From NCBI GenBank assembly GCA_910578115.1, contig CAJTPO010000008.1, positions 36,255-100,254 on the forward strand: 64,000 nt of DNA, given 5' to 3'. Position 1 is the first letter of the stretch; every line of letters starts with the position of its first letter. The DNA is from an uncultured Lachnospiraceae bacterium (GTDB lineage: Bacteria > Bacillota > Clostridia > Lachnospirales > Lachnospiraceae). The translations under genes and the position numbers were made by a program. Shown piece after piece: positions 26,950 to 36,095 of the stretch. The notes below the pieces were generated by a model, which made no database searches, was not told where the DNA came from, and worked only from the letters and a program-made list of their open reading frames with translations.

Positions 26950-27027
26950 GTGAAAGTCTCTGACTTTCACAGCATGGATGGCCATGCGGCCCGCCCGACG
27001 GCAGGCTGAGGATAATGTAAGCTTACT
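26944..27027 (+). repeat. 78-bp interspersed hairpin repeat, copy 2
   Basis: Same unit as at 11171, from TTTACTGTGAAAGTC to GTAAGCTTACT, with period 78. It occupies most of the 332-base gap between the YtvI-like gene and the O-antigen-ligase-like gene. Confidence 0.85.
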
Positions 27028-27107
27028 ATAGAAAAGGATTTTCGCCACTTGACGCGGAAAAACCACAACCATACTATAATCATGGCAGAGAGAATGGAAC
27101 AGACAAG

Positions 27108-28799
27108 TTGAACGGGATAAAAGGTGATCAAAAGGGTATAGAGGAGAATACGGGACTCCATACAAGGCTTTGCCGGGGGATTATCGCCGTATACTTTTTT
27201 ATCATGGTGGTGATTTATCCTCTGTATGCTCCGGGAGGGTATGTGCGGATCGGTGAGGTCAAATATTTTTTCTTCCGGAATGTGACACTGGTCATGCTGG
27301 CGGTGGTGGGCAGTGTCATTGTGTTGGCGGCGCTGGTGCGCAGGGACCAGGAGTGGATCGTGAGACAGTATCGCCGGATGTCGGTCACAGACTGGTTTGC
27401 ATACGGATACTGTCTGGTGGTGATGGTATCGTATCTGTGTTCGGATTATAAAAAGGACGCTTTATGGGGAGCAGAAGGCTGGTATATGGGTGTTATGAGC
27501 CAGCTTATGTTCGTGCTTCTCTATTTTTTCTTTTCTCGTTTTTTTTGCTGTGGAAGATGGCTGGGACTTTGGCTTTTTATTTCAGCGATAGTCTTTCTTC
27601 TGGGGATATGTAATCGTTATTCCATCTACCCGGTGGTGATGGAGGGACAGACTGAAACCTTTATCTCTACTTTGGGAAATATCAATTGGTTCTGCGGATA
27701 CTGGTCGGTGACGGCAACGATCGGCATCATGCTCTACTGGTGCAGCGCAAAGGGTGCGGGCCGGGTTTTTTGGGGGATATACAGTCTTATTGCGATGTTG
27801 TCCGGGGTCACACAGGGGAGCAGCAGTGCGTATCTTGTCTATCTGACGATTCTGATCGTTCTGTTTGTACTGTCACTGTCCGGCAATGTAAAAATGTATC
27901 GATTTCTGGAACTGTGCATGATTTTTACGACAGCCTGCCAGATTGGAAGATTTATGCAGAAGCTGCCGGGTTTTGTCTATAATTATGGGGTGGAACAGCA
28001 GGGGAAAAGTACGGGAATCACGGGAATACTGCTCGACAGTAATGTCGTAACGGGAATTTTTCTTCTGCTTGTGGGCTTCTATCTGGTGCTTCGTGTACTG
28101 GACCGAGGCGGATATTTCCGACTTGAGAAATTCCGGCGGCGGGGTATTCTGACCGTGGGAGTGGCAGTTGTGGGTCTAATGGGCGTCTTCTTTACAGTGA
28201 TGCGTGATGATGCCGTGCAGTTTCGAAAGACGGCATTTACAGTGGAAAGTGACGGTTATCTGAAAGTGATCCCGGATGAAAACTGGGGGAACGGGCGGGG
28301 AGCTACATGGAACTGTGGTGTGAATGCGTACAGGTATATGGATTCTTTTCATAAATTTGTGGGAGTGGGGCCGGACTGCTTTGCAGATTATATTTATGAT
28401 GTGCCGCAGCTGGCGTCAAGAACGATGGGTGAGTTTGCAAATATGCGGCTTACCAATGCCCACAACGAATGGCTGACCGTTCTTGTCAATACAGGGGGAT
28501 TGGGACTTTTATGTTATGCGGGCATCTATGTGACGGCCTTTATTCGATTTATGAAAAGAGCGGGAAAGAAGCCGCTTTTCCATGTGTGTGCGATCGCACT
28601 GTTAGCTTATACAGTGCATAATATGGTCAGTTTTCAACAGATTTTGAGCACGCCTTATATTTTCATGGTGCTTGGGATTGGAGAGGGGCTGGTCAGGGAA
28701 GATGAATGCAAAAGAGCACAACCGGATGGTGATTTGGCAATCCTGGACGGACAGCAGGCAGAAGGGCAGATATGCCAGGATAATAATACAGGAGAGTAA
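27108..28799 (+). CDS. O-antigen ligase-like membrane protein (Wzy_C family), paralog 1
   Basis: A 563-residue polytopic protein with about 12 membrane segments and the large extracytoplasmic loop of the O-antigen ligase/polymerase superfamily. Within the loop are NWGNGRGATWNCG, GVGPDCFADYIYDV and the conserved NAHNEWLTVLVNTGGLGLL, containing the family's catalytic-type His. In a Gram-positive host such proteins join or polymerise cell-surface glycans. The start is uncertain; TTG 27108 is used because the nearby ATG 27094 reads into a stop. A paralog follows 13 bases later. The C-terminal 35 residues are charged. Confidence 0.82.
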   Translation: MNGIKGDQKGIEENTGLHTRLCRGIIAVYFFIMVVIYPLYAPGGYVRIGEVKYFFFRNVTLVMLAVVGSVIVLAALVRRDQEWIVRQYRRMSVTDWFAYGYCLVVMVSYLCSDYKKDALWGAEGWYMGVMSQLMFVLLYFFFSRFFCCGRWLGLWLFISAIVFLLGICNRYSIYPVVMEGQTETFISTLGNINWFCGYWSVTATIGIMLYWCSAKGAGRVFWGIYSLIAMLSGVTQGSSSAYLVYLTILIVLFVLSLSGNVKMYRFLELCMIFTTACQIGRFMQKLPGFVYNYGVEQQGKSTGITGILLDSNVVTGIFLLLVGFYLVLRVLDRGGYFRLEKFRRRGILTVGVAVVGLMGVFFTVMRDDAVQFRKTAFTVESDGYLKVIPDENWGNGRGATWNCGVNAYRYMDSFHKFVGVGPDCFADYIYDVPQLASRTMGEFANMRLTNAHNEWLTVLVNTGGLGLLCYAGIYVTAFIRFMKRAGKKPLFHVCAIALLAYTVHNMVSFQQILSTPYIFMVLGIGEGLVREDECKRAQPDGDLAILDGQQAEGQICQDNNTGE

Positions 28800-28812
28800 C
28801 GGGGAATTATAA

Positions 28813-30510
28813 GTGAGCAATAAATTAAACAGTAAGGTCAGGAAAAGGCGGGAGCGAACGGAAGCGAACAGTATACATACGGAGGTGATCCGGAAAGCCA
28901 TAGAGTATCTTCTGACGGTGGCGATGGTGGGGGTATGCGTGGTGGTGCCGCTGTATGCCAGGGATGGCTATCATCAGATCGGCAATGCCAAGTTTGAAGC
29001 ATATCGCAGCATTATGATTGTCAGTTTCAGTGTACTTTCTGTTTTGACGGCAGTGCTTTTTGTCTGTCGCTTTCTTACATATAAACGAGGTCACGGCAGT
29101 GATCTGCAGTTGACAAAGAACCGGTGGTCTTTGTCCGGAACAGAATATGTGAGGAAAAGTGAAAATATGCCTGTGCACCGGCCGTTGTCGGTCACGGATA
29201 TCTTCGTGCTGGCTTATCTGGTGTTGACGGGAATTTCCGTGATTTCCGGTGGGTTTTATGAGGATGCGCTGTGGGGATCTTTCGGATGGAATATGGGCTT
29301 TGCATCACAGCTGAGCTTTGTCATGCTCTACCTGTTTCTCTCCCGGTTTGGAAAACACTGGCGTGTCATACTTGCGGCGCTCGGTATGGCGGCTGCGGTG
29401 GTATTTTGTATCGGTATTCTGCACAGGCTGATGATTGATCCCATCGGATTTTACAATGGGCTGACGGATGTGCAGAAGGCGCAGTTTCTGTCGACTTTGG
29501 GGCAGGCGACGTGGTATGCGTCCTTTCTGATCCTGCTGCTGCCGGCAGGGATGGGGGTATTTCTCTACACGGAATCCGGTATCCGGAGAAGCATCTCCGG
29601 TGTCTATATGCTGATCGGATTCTGTACACTGGTGACGCAGAACAGTGACAGCGCCTATTTTGCTCTGGCGGGTATGTTTATTGTCTTTTTTGTGGTGTCC
29701 TGTGAGAAGAGAGAAACAATGTGCCGTTTTATGGCAGCAGTGACGATATTTTTTGCGGCGGGGAAAGTTATGGGGCTGCTTATGAGAATAAAGTCCAACC
29801 CGGAGCTGGAACCGGATCCTGTCACGGAGTTGATGTGGAATTCCGGTCTGACATGGGGACTGCTGGTGATTTGCCTGTTGGTCACTCTGGCACTGTACAA
29901 ATTCAGGCAGTATCCGGTATCAATAATGTGCCGGATCCGCTGGGGCGTCACAGGCATTATGGTGGGGCTGGTGTTTGCAGCAGTGGCTGTGATCTGTCTG
30001 CAGAACCGGGAAATGCTGCCGGGATCTGTCGCAGATAAGGTGGCAGAGATCTCCTATTTGAACTGGAATGACGAATGGGGTAACGGCAGAGGCAGGATCT
30101 GGGAGTTCGCCTGTAAAGTGATCTCGGAAGAAAGTCTGCCTCACAGGGTTTTCGGGGTGGGACCGGACTGTTTTAACAGTTATGTGACGGCGTATCACGG
30201 CGAGGAAACGGAGCTTTTGTGGGGAGATAAGCAGCTCACCAATGTGCATAATGAATGGCTGAATATTTTGATCAATGGTGGGATTCTCGGGGCGATGGCC
30301 TATCTGGGTATTTTTGTGTCGGCAGTTTACAGATTTCTGCGTGGAAGAACGAAAACTTTTCTGTTGACCGGGATTGCGGCAGCAGTTGTGGCTTATATGT
30401 GTTATAATTTTTTCTGTTATCAGCAGGTGCTGTGCACACCCTTTGTTTTTATTTTAATGGGAACAGGAGAGTATATTTTAAGAGAACAGAACAGGAGCAG
30501 CACGGCATAA
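28813..30510 (+). CDS. O-antigen ligase-like membrane protein (Wzy_C family), paralog 2
   Basis: A 565-residue paralog of the preceding protein, with a GTG start at 28813 behind ACGGGGAA. It shares the order WGNGRGRIWEF, FGVGPDCFNSY and NVHNEWLNILINGGILGAM and a matching membrane pattern. The N-terminus is Lys/Arg-rich before TM1. Tandem duplication is likely. The two could differ in acceptor glycan or act as polymerase and ligase. No glycosyltransferases lie beside them. Confidence 0.82.
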   Translation: MSNKLNSKVRKRRERTEANSIHTEVIRKAIEYLLTVAMVGVCVVVPLYARDGYHQIGNAKFEAYRSIMIVSFSVLSVLTAVLFVCRFLTYKRGHGSDLQLTKNRWSLSGTEYVRKSENMPVHRPLSVTDIFVLAYLVLTGISVISGGFYEDALWGSFGWNMGFASQLSFVMLYLFLSRFGKHWRVILAALGMAAAVVFCIGILHRLMIDPIGFYNGLTDVQKAQFLSTLGQATWYASFLILLLPAGMGVFLYTESGIRRSISGVYMLIGFCTLVTQNSDSAYFALAGMFIVFFVVSCEKRETMCRFMAAVTIFFAAGKVMGLLMRIKSNPELEPDPVTELMWNSGLTWGLLVICLLVTLALYKFRQYPVSIMCRIRWGVTGIMVGLVFAAVAVICLQNREMLPGSVADKVAEISYLNWNDEWGNGRGRIWEFACKVISEESLPHRVFGVGPDCFNSYVTAYHGEETELLWGDKQLTNVHNEWLNILINGGILGAMAYLGIFVSAVYRFLRGRTKTFLLTGIAAAVVAYMCYNFFCYQQVLCTPFVFILMGTGEYILREQNRSSTA

Positions 30511-30576
30511 CGGCTGTGGAGCGGACAGGCGGCAGAGAAAGCATAAAGAAGAGTAGATAGAGGAGGTAACGGAGTA

Positions 30577-31656
30577 ATGGATGCAATGATCAGGGAGGTT
30601 TTACAGAATTTCTTTCCGGGAGAGGAGATCGTGTCGGTGGGGCCTCACGGCAGCGGGCATATCAATCACACTTTTGCCGTGGAGACGGCGGGAGAGAAGA
30701 AATACGTTCTGCAGAAGATCAACACGGATATCTTTAAGGACGTGGAGGGATTGATGGAGAATGTCGTGAATGTGACGGCTTATCTGCGCAGGCAGATCGC
30801 ACAGGCGGGTGGCGACCCCGAGAGGGGAACGATGCGGGCGATTCCGACTGTTGACGGGAAGTACTACTATAAGGATGCTGAGGGTGGCTGTTGGCGTATC
30901 TATATGCTGATCGATAATGTGATCTCTTTAGATCAGGCGGAGAATGAGGAAGCGCTGTATGCCAGTGGACTGGCATTTGGCAGATTTCAGGCGCAGCTGG
31001 CGGATTATCCGGCACAGACACTGCATGAAACGATCCCGGATTTCCATAATACGCCGAAACGCTATCAGGCTTTTGAGAAGGCGGTGGAGGAAGACTGCTG
31101 TCACCGGGCTGCGTCGGCCGCAGAGGAGATTGCATTTATCAGGATGCGCAAAGCCGAGACAGAGATACTTACCGATCTGCTTAAGAAGGGAGAACTGCCG
31201 CTTCGGCTTACCCACAATGACACAAAATTGAACAATGTTCTGCTGGATCCGAAAACCTACGAGGCGGTCTGCATCGTGGATTTTGACACGATCATGCCGG
31301 GGCTGACGGCGTATGACTTCGGAGACGCGATTCGTTTCGGCGCCAATACGGCGGTGGAAGACGAACCGGATACGAGCAGGGTTTCCCTGTCGCTGTCGTT
31401 GTACCGGGCTTACGTGAAAGGTTTTATGGAAGGCTGCGGTGAGCGCCTGACCCCCAAGGAAATTGAGACATTGCCCGTGGGTGCGAAGACGATCACATTA
31501 GAGCAGGGGATCAGATTCCTCACGGATTATCTGCAGGGGGATACCTATTATCAGACTTCCCGTGAAGGGCAGAATCTGGACCGCTGCCGTACGCAGCTGG
31601 CGCTTGTTGCCGACATGGAGCGGAAGTGGGAGCAGATGCAGGTGACAGCCGGGTAA
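30577..31656 (+). CDS. APH-fold sugar kinase, NahK-like
   Basis: A 359-residue phosphotransferase of the aminoglycoside phosphotransferase fold. GSGHINHTFAV (about residues 26-36) corresponds to the nucleotide loop, LTHNDTKLNNVLLD (about 212) to the catalytic loop and CIVDFDTIMPGLTAYDFGDA (about 230-250) to the metal-binding motif. Length and motif spacing match N-acetylhexosamine 1-kinase (NahK) of the lacto-N-biose pathway and its relatives. Galactokinase and GalT lie 11 kb away, consistent with use of GlcNAc/GalNAc-containing glycans. Strong RBS AGAGGAGG. Substrate is inferred. Confidence 0.78.
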   Translation: MDAMIREVLQNFFPGEEIVSVGPHGSGHINHTFAVETAGEKKYVLQKINTDIFKDVEGLMENVVNVTAYLRRQIAQAGGDPERGTMRAIPTVDGKYYYKDAEGGCWRIYMLIDNVISLDQAENEEALYASGLAFGRFQAQLADYPAQTLHETIPDFHNTPKRYQAFEKAVEEDCCHRAASAAEEIAFIRMRKAETEILTDLLKKGELPLRLTHNDTKLNNVLLDPKTYEAVCIVDFDTIMPGLTAYDFGDAIRFGANTAVEDEPDTSRVSLSLSLYRAYVKGFMEGCGERLTPKEIETLPVGAKTITLEQGIRFLTDYLQGDTYYQTSREGQNLDRCRTQLALVADMERKWEQMQVTAG

Positions 31657-31780
31657 CGGTTCAGTGCAGGATTTTGCATTTATTCCCGCGAAGCAACGAG
31701 CCAAGCAGCCATGCCTGCATGGATATTTGACTGTCACGGGGATTTGTTTCCTGCCGCAGACGAAACTGCGTATTTAGCGG

Positions 31781-31809
31781 TTGACAAAACCTGGTTCTAC
31801 GGCTAGAAT
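31781..31809 (+). promoter_or_regulatory. Promoter of the T-box-proS unit
   Basis: TTGACA (31781-31786), 17 bases, TAGAAT (31804-31809): a near-consensus sigma-A promoter. Confidence 0.8.
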
Positions 31810-31884
31810 GAAAAAAAGTAACAGATATACCGGTTCCCTTTCTGGTGGATTTTGCATTAAGGATGACAGAGGGCAGGCATATAA

Positions 31885-32110
31885 GGACGTGGCGAAGAAG
31901 AGAATAGTACGGACAGGAAACGTGACAGAGAGAGGATTGGTGGTGGAAGATCCTTACGGGAGATGTTCGGAACCGGCCTCGGAGCCCTGTGTGAGAAGCA
32001 CAGCGTAGCACCGGCGATAACGGTAGGAGAAGATGAGCGCGCAGGCGTTAATTAGGGTGGTACCGCCGAGATTTCGGTCCCTTTTGGGATGGAAATCCCG
32101 GCGTTTTTTG
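31885..32110 (+). promoter_or_regulatory. T-box leader with proline specifier and terminator
   Basis: The T-box sequence AGGGTGGTACCGC begins at 32054, and a terminator stem follows (CGCCGAGATTTC against GAAATCCCGGCG, then TTTTTT, to 32110). In Stem I, AGTA (31906-31909) faces GAA (31970-31972) in the loop-E arrangement, and the next triplet, CCG (31973-31975), is a proline codon in specifier position. This agrees with proS downstream. Uncharged tRNA-Pro would stabilise the antiterminator and allow transcription. Confidence 0.92.
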
Positions 32111-32181
32111 TATCATGGGAAAGTGCGTCCTATGATACAAAACCGGATGGAAAGAGAAAAAGGAAGAAAGGATGGAGAAAA

Positions 32182-33612
32182 ATGGCTGACAAGAAACTGG
32201 TAGAAGCGATCACTTCCATGGAAGATGATTTCGCGCAGTGGTACACGGATGTGGTCAAGAAGGCGGAACTTCTGGACTATACGAGCATTAAAGGATGCAT
32301 GGTATTTAAGCCGGCGGGCTATGCGATCTGGGAGTTGATCCAGAGGCAGATGGATGACATGTTTAAGGCGACGGGGGTACAGAATGTGTATCTGCCCATG
32401 TTTATCTCGGAAAGCCTCCTGAATAAAGAGAAGGATCATGTGGAAGGATTTGCGCCGGAAGTGGCCTGGGTGACGCACGGCGGTATGCAGCCCCTGCAGG
32501 AGCGGCTGTGTGTGAGACCTACGTCGGAGACGCTTTTCTGTGATTATTATAAAAATGTGGTGCAGTCTTACCGTGATCTGCCTCAGATATGCAACCAGTG
32601 GTGTTCCGTTGTGCGTTGGGAGAAGGAGACGAGACCTTTCCTGCGCAGCCGTGAGTTCTTATGGCAGGAGGGCCATACCGCACATGCTACGGCCGAGGAA
32701 GCGGAGGAAAGGACGGTGCAGATGCTGAATATCTACGCCGATTTCTGTGAGCAGGTGCTGGCGATCCCCGTGATCAAGGGACAGAAGACGGAGAAGGAGA
32801 AATTTGCGGGTGCTACGGCTACCTATACCATTGAGGCATTGATGCATGACGGTAAGGCGCTGCAGTCCGGTACCAGCCATAACTTCGGCGACGGTTTTGC
32901 GAAGGCATTCGGTATTCAGTTTACGGATAAGGACAATACGTTAAAATATGTGCATCAGACTTCCTGGGGAGCGTCTACCCGCCTGATCGGTGCGGTCATC
33001 ATGGTGCACGGCGATAATTCCGGTCTGGTACTGCCTCCCAGAATTGCGCCCGTACAGATTATGATCATTCCGATTCAACAGAAGAAGGAAGGCGTGCTGG
33101 ATAAGGCGTATGAGCTGAGAGACAGGCTGAACAGTTTCCGCGTGAAAGTGGACGATGCGGATAAGAGTCCCGGTTGGAAGTTCTCCGAGCAGGAGATGCG
33201 CGGGATCCCGATCCGTGTGGAGATCGGGCCTAAAGATATCGAGGCGAACAAGTGTGTGATCTGCCGCCGTGATACGAGGGAAAAGATCGAAGTATCTCTG
33301 GATGAGCTGGAGACGAAAGCGGGAGAGATTCTGGAGAAGATGCAGGCGGAGATGCTGGAGCGTGCCCGTGCGCACAGAGATTCTCATACGTATACGGCAG
33401 AAGATATGGAAACATTCCGCAGAATGTTTACGGAGAAAGCCGGGTTCGTGAAGGCGATGTGGTGCGGGGATCAGGCATGTGAGGATAAGATTAAGGAAGA
33501 ACTTGCCGTTACCAGCCGGTGTATGCCTTTTGAACAGGAGCAGATCGGAGACGTGTGCGTATGCTGCGGTAAGCCTGCGAAGAAGATGGTTTACTGGGGG
33601 AGAGCGTACTAA
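32182..33612 (+). CDS. proS: Prolyl-tRNA synthetase (archaeal/eukaryotic type)
   Basis: A 476-residue class II aminoacyl-tRNA synthetase. ATG 32182 (MADKKLVEAITSMEDDFAQW) follows AAAGGATGGAG; the longer in-frame start lies inside the T-box terminator. Motif 2 is WEKETRPFLRSREFLWQEGH and motif 3 is in SWGASTRLIGAVIMVHGD. The C-terminal zinc-like domain has CVICRRD and CVCCGKP, and the chain ends VYWGRAY, as in the short archaeal-type ProRS without the editing insertion. It is controlled by the T-box leader. Confidence 0.96.
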   Translation: MADKKLVEAITSMEDDFAQWYTDVVKKAELLDYTSIKGCMVFKPAGYAIWELIQRQMDDMFKATGVQNVYLPMFISESLLNKEKDHVEGFAPEVAWVTHGGMQPLQERLCVRPTSETLFCDYYKNVVQSYRDLPQICNQWCSVVRWEKETRPFLRSREFLWQEGHTAHATAEEAEERTVQMLNIYADFCEQVLAIPVIKGQKTEKEKFAGATATYTIEALMHDGKALQSGTSHNFGDGFAKAFGIQFTDKDNTLKYVHQTSWGASTRLIGAVIMVHGDNSGLVLPPRIAPVQIMIIPIQQKKEGVLDKAYELRDRLNSFRVKVDDADKSPGWKFSEQEMRGIPIRVEIGPKDIEANKCVICRRDTREKIEVSLDELETKAGEILEKMQAEMLERARAHRDSHTYTAEDMETFRRMFTEKAGFVKAMWCGDQACEDKIKEELAVTSRCMPFEQEQIGDVCVCCGKPAKKMVYWGRAY

Positions 33613-33706
33613 AAGGTTTGCATTGTTTGTATTTTTATATTTATTGGATTAAAATAAATAATATAAATCTATTTGTAAAATATATAGTAAAGGGGTTGAA
33701 GGTTAA

Positions 33707-34903
33707 ATGAATGTTTTGGTGATTAACTGTGGTTCCTCATCGTTGAAGTATCAGCTGATCAACAGCGATTCGGAAGAGGTGCTTGCGAAAGGGTTATGCG
33801 AGAGGATTGGGATTGACGGCAGCGCGATCGTACATCAGCCTGCAGGCGGGGAGAAGATCAAGAGTGAGATAGACATGCCGAACCACACGAAGGCAGTGCA
33901 GCTGGTGATCGAAAAGCTGACGGATCCGCAGGTGGGTGTGATTTCCTCTCTGGATGAGATTGATGCGGTGGGACACCGTATCGTACATGGCGGCGAGAAA
34001 TTTGCTGGTTCGGTGGTGCTGGATGATGAAGTTCTTGCGGCGATCGAACAGTGTAACGATCTGGCACCGCTCCATAATCCGGCCAATCTGATCGGCATTA
34101 ATTCCTGCAGGGAAATCATGTCGAATGTGCCAATGGTGGGCGTGTTTGACACGGCTTTCCACCAGACAATGCCGAAGAAGGCATATCTGTACGGCCTGCC
34201 ATTATCATATTATGAGAAACATAAAGTGCGTCGTTATGGATTCCATGGCACCAGCCATGATTTTGTTTCCAAACGGGCCGCGGAAATACTCGGTAAGGAT
34301 ATTAAAGATTTGAAGATCATTGTATGCCACTTGGGCAACGGTGCGTCCGTGTCCGCAGTGCAGTATGGTAAGTCCGTAGATACATCCATGGGTCTGACGC
34401 CGCTTGAGGGGCTGATCATGGGCACCAGATCCGGCGATCTGGATCCGGCGATCGTTACTTTTATTGCGGATAAGGAGGGTATCAGTGCGGAGGAAGTGAT
34501 CAATATCTGTAATAAGAAATCCGGCGTGCTGGGCCTTTCCGGTGGTGTTTCCAGTGATTTCCGCGATCTGGGTGAAGCCGCGGAAGCCGGCAATGAAGCA
34601 GCTAAGACTGCATTGGAGACCTACGGTTATCGTGTGGGTAAATATATCGGGGCTTACGCTGCAGCCATGAATGGTGTGGACGCGATCGTGTTTACAGCCG
34701 GTGTGGGAGAAAATAACGCTATGGCGAGAGCGGAAGTCGGAAAGTACATCGGTTATCTGGGAACGAATATTGATCCTGAGAAAAATAAGCTGCGCGGTGA
34801 AGAGGTGATTCTGTCGGACGATGGGGCAAAGGTTACCGTGATGGTAATCCCCACCAATGAAGAGCTTGCAATCGCAAGGGAGACTGTGCGTCTTCTATCT
34901 TAA
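33707..34903 (+). CDS. ackA: Acetate kinase
   Basis: A 398-residue enzyme interconverting acetate + ATP and acetyl phosphate, the last step of acetate fermentation. The start is MNVLVINCGSSSLKYQLI and the signatures are VFDTAFHQTMP, YGFHGTSHDFVS, CHLGNGASVSAV and FTAGVGENNA. Length is normal. An A+T-rich promoter region and AAAGGGG RBS precede it. The usual partner pta is not in the window. Confidence 0.97.
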   Translation: MNVLVINCGSSSLKYQLINSDSEEVLAKGLCERIGIDGSAIVHQPAGGEKIKSEIDMPNHTKAVQLVIEKLTDPQVGVISSLDEIDAVGHRIVHGGEKFAGSVVLDDEVLAAIEQCNDLAPLHNPANLIGINSCREIMSNVPMVGVFDTAFHQTMPKKAYLYGLPLSYYEKHKVRRYGFHGTSHDFVSKRAAEILGKDIKDLKIIVCHLGNGASVSAVQYGKSVDTSMGLTPLEGLIMGTRSGDLDPAIVTFIADKEGISAEEVINICNKKSGVLGLSGGVSSDFRDLGEAAEAGNEAAKTALETYGYRVGKYIGAYAAAMNGVDAIVFTAGVGENNAMARAEVGKYIGYLGTNIDPEKNKLRGEEVILSDDGAKVTVMVIPTNEELAIARETVRLLS

Positions 34904-34934
34904 TCCGCAGGTTGAGCAGAAAAGGGGAATTTAT

Positions 34935-35396
34935 ATGGGAAGACGGCGAACAGGAAAAAGGGGCACAGGGAAAATCATTTTTCTCAGCATATTAATAGTG
35001 GTATGTCTGGTGGTACTGGCTGGTCTGGTAAGCGGCGTTTTCCCGACGGATAAATTAACCGGCAGGATTAAATCTGCGGTAACCAAAAAGGTGACGGAAA
35101 CGGTTATGGAGCAGGCAGTTCAGAAGGCACTGGAAAGTACCGGGGATTCTCAGGCTGCCGAGAAGGCGAAGGAAATCGTGGGCAGTATGGAGGAAGCGGA
35201 TAAGAAAGAGGCCGAGGCGATCATTGAGAAATATGCCGACAGCGAGACCATAGCCGATTGTCTCGAAATCGTCGGAGACGGTGTTAATCGTGAATCCATT
35301 GCGGAAGTTAAGGAGTATCTGCAGGAGAGTGTTTCCGAGGAGGATATACAGAAGCTGCAGGAACTGTACCGGAAGTATGGAGGTGCCATGCCGTAG
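34935..35396 (+). CDS. Small single-pass membrane protein, unknown function
   Basis: A 153-residue protein. ATG 34935 (MGRRRTGKRGTGKIIF) follows AAAAGGGGAA. It has a basic N-terminus, one membrane segment (about residues 14-36), then a charged helical region with an ETVMEQAVQKALES stretch and a C-terminal ESVSEEDIQKLQELYRKYGG. I do not recognise the family. It lies 31 bases after ackA and may be transcribed with it. A terminator follows. Confidence 0.7.
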   Translation: MGRRRTGKRGTGKIIFLSILIVVCLVVLAGLVSGVFPTDKLTGRIKSAVTKKVTETVMEQAVQKALESTGDSQAAEKAKEIVGSMEEADKKEAEAIIEKYADSETIADCLEIVGDGVNRESIAEVKEYLQESVSEEDIQKLQELYRKYGGAMP

Positions 35397-35477
35397 TCTT
35401 TTCCGGCCTGCAGGATGCCGGTCGGCAGATAAGAAACCGGCAAAGATCGAATGAAGAGAAATAAAGACAGAACAGAG

Positions 35478-35508
35478 GACTGCTGCAGAAAGTTGCGGCA
35501 GTCTTTTT
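35478..35508 (+). terminator. Intrinsic terminator
   Basis: GACTGCTGCA (35478-35487) pairs with TTGCGGCAGTC around AGAAAG, then TTTTT. It ends the ackA/membrane-protein unit. Confidence 0.75.
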
Positions 35509-35550
35509 GCGCTCCTTAAGGAGTGGTTCAGATGAAAATTTGTAAAAAGG

Positions 35551-35608
35551 TTGACAGGCGTATACCTTTCGGTGTAATATGCGGTTAAAGAGGTAAACAC
35601 GTGTATAC
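35551..35608 (+). promoter_or_regulatory. blaI-blaR1 promoter and candidate BlaI operator
   Basis: TTGACA (35551-35556), 18 bases, TAATAT (35575-35580). Just downstream the near-perfect palindrome GTAAACACGTGTATAC (35593-35608) sits where a BlaI/MecI dimer would block transcription; it contains the TACA/TGTA-like half-sites of that family. Confidence 0.6.
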
Positions 35609-35649
35609 CATAAAATGGTAACACAGGAAGAAAAAAGAGCGGAGGAGGT

Positions 35650-36039
35650 ATGGGAACAGGCATGAAGATGGTCAGTTTATCGGACGGAGAATGGAAGATC
35701 ATGAGCAGGCTGTGGGAGAGCGGCGGCAGTACGATTACCGGGCTGACGACCGAATTAGAGAAGGAGACAGGGTGGGATAAGCATATTATCATTACCATGT
35801 TGGGACGAATGGAGAAGAAGGAGGCCGTTGCGCACAGGCAGGGCGGCAGAGCGAAGGTCTTTTATCCGCTGGTGACCAGAGAGGAAGTTTCCATGCAGGA
35901 GACACGTGGCTTTCTACAGAAGGTGTACCGGGGCAGCCTGGGTATGATGGTGAATGCCATGGTGGCGGATCAGGCTTTATCGGATCAGGAGATTCAGGAG
36001 CTGTACGATATTCTTGAGCAGGCGAGGAAGAGAGAGTAA
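35650..36039 (+). CDS. BlaI/MecI/CopY family repressor
   Basis: A 129-residue winged-helix repressor (LSDGEWKIMSRLWESGG, then a recognition segment with WDKHIIITMLGRMEKKEAV) with the C-terminal dimerisation helices of the BlaI family. Its start follows AGCGGAGGAGGT. It is followed 56 bases later by a BlaR1-type metallopeptidase, the standard sensor-repressor pair for beta-lactam or envelope stress. No beta-lactamase or PBP2a gene is adjacent; an amidase lies downstream. Confidence 0.92.
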   Translation: MGTGMKMVSLSDGEWKIMSRLWESGGSTITGLTTELEKETGWDKHIIITMLGRMEKKEAVAHRQGGRAKVFYPLVTREEVSMQETRGFLQKVYRGSLGMMVNAMVADQALSDQEIQELYDILEQARKRE

Positions 36040-36095
36040 GGACATACAGCATTTGTATCAAAGGCGGGAAGAGGCAGAATAAAGAGGGATATGTT

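Noticed and set aside
27094..27096. ATG start for the first O-antigen-ligase-like protein
   Set aside because: The frame stops after five codons; the TTG at 27108 is in the long frame.
32089..32181. N-terminal extension of ProS
   Set aside because: These codons lie inside the T-box terminator and leader; the RBS AAAGGATGGAG precedes ATG 32182.
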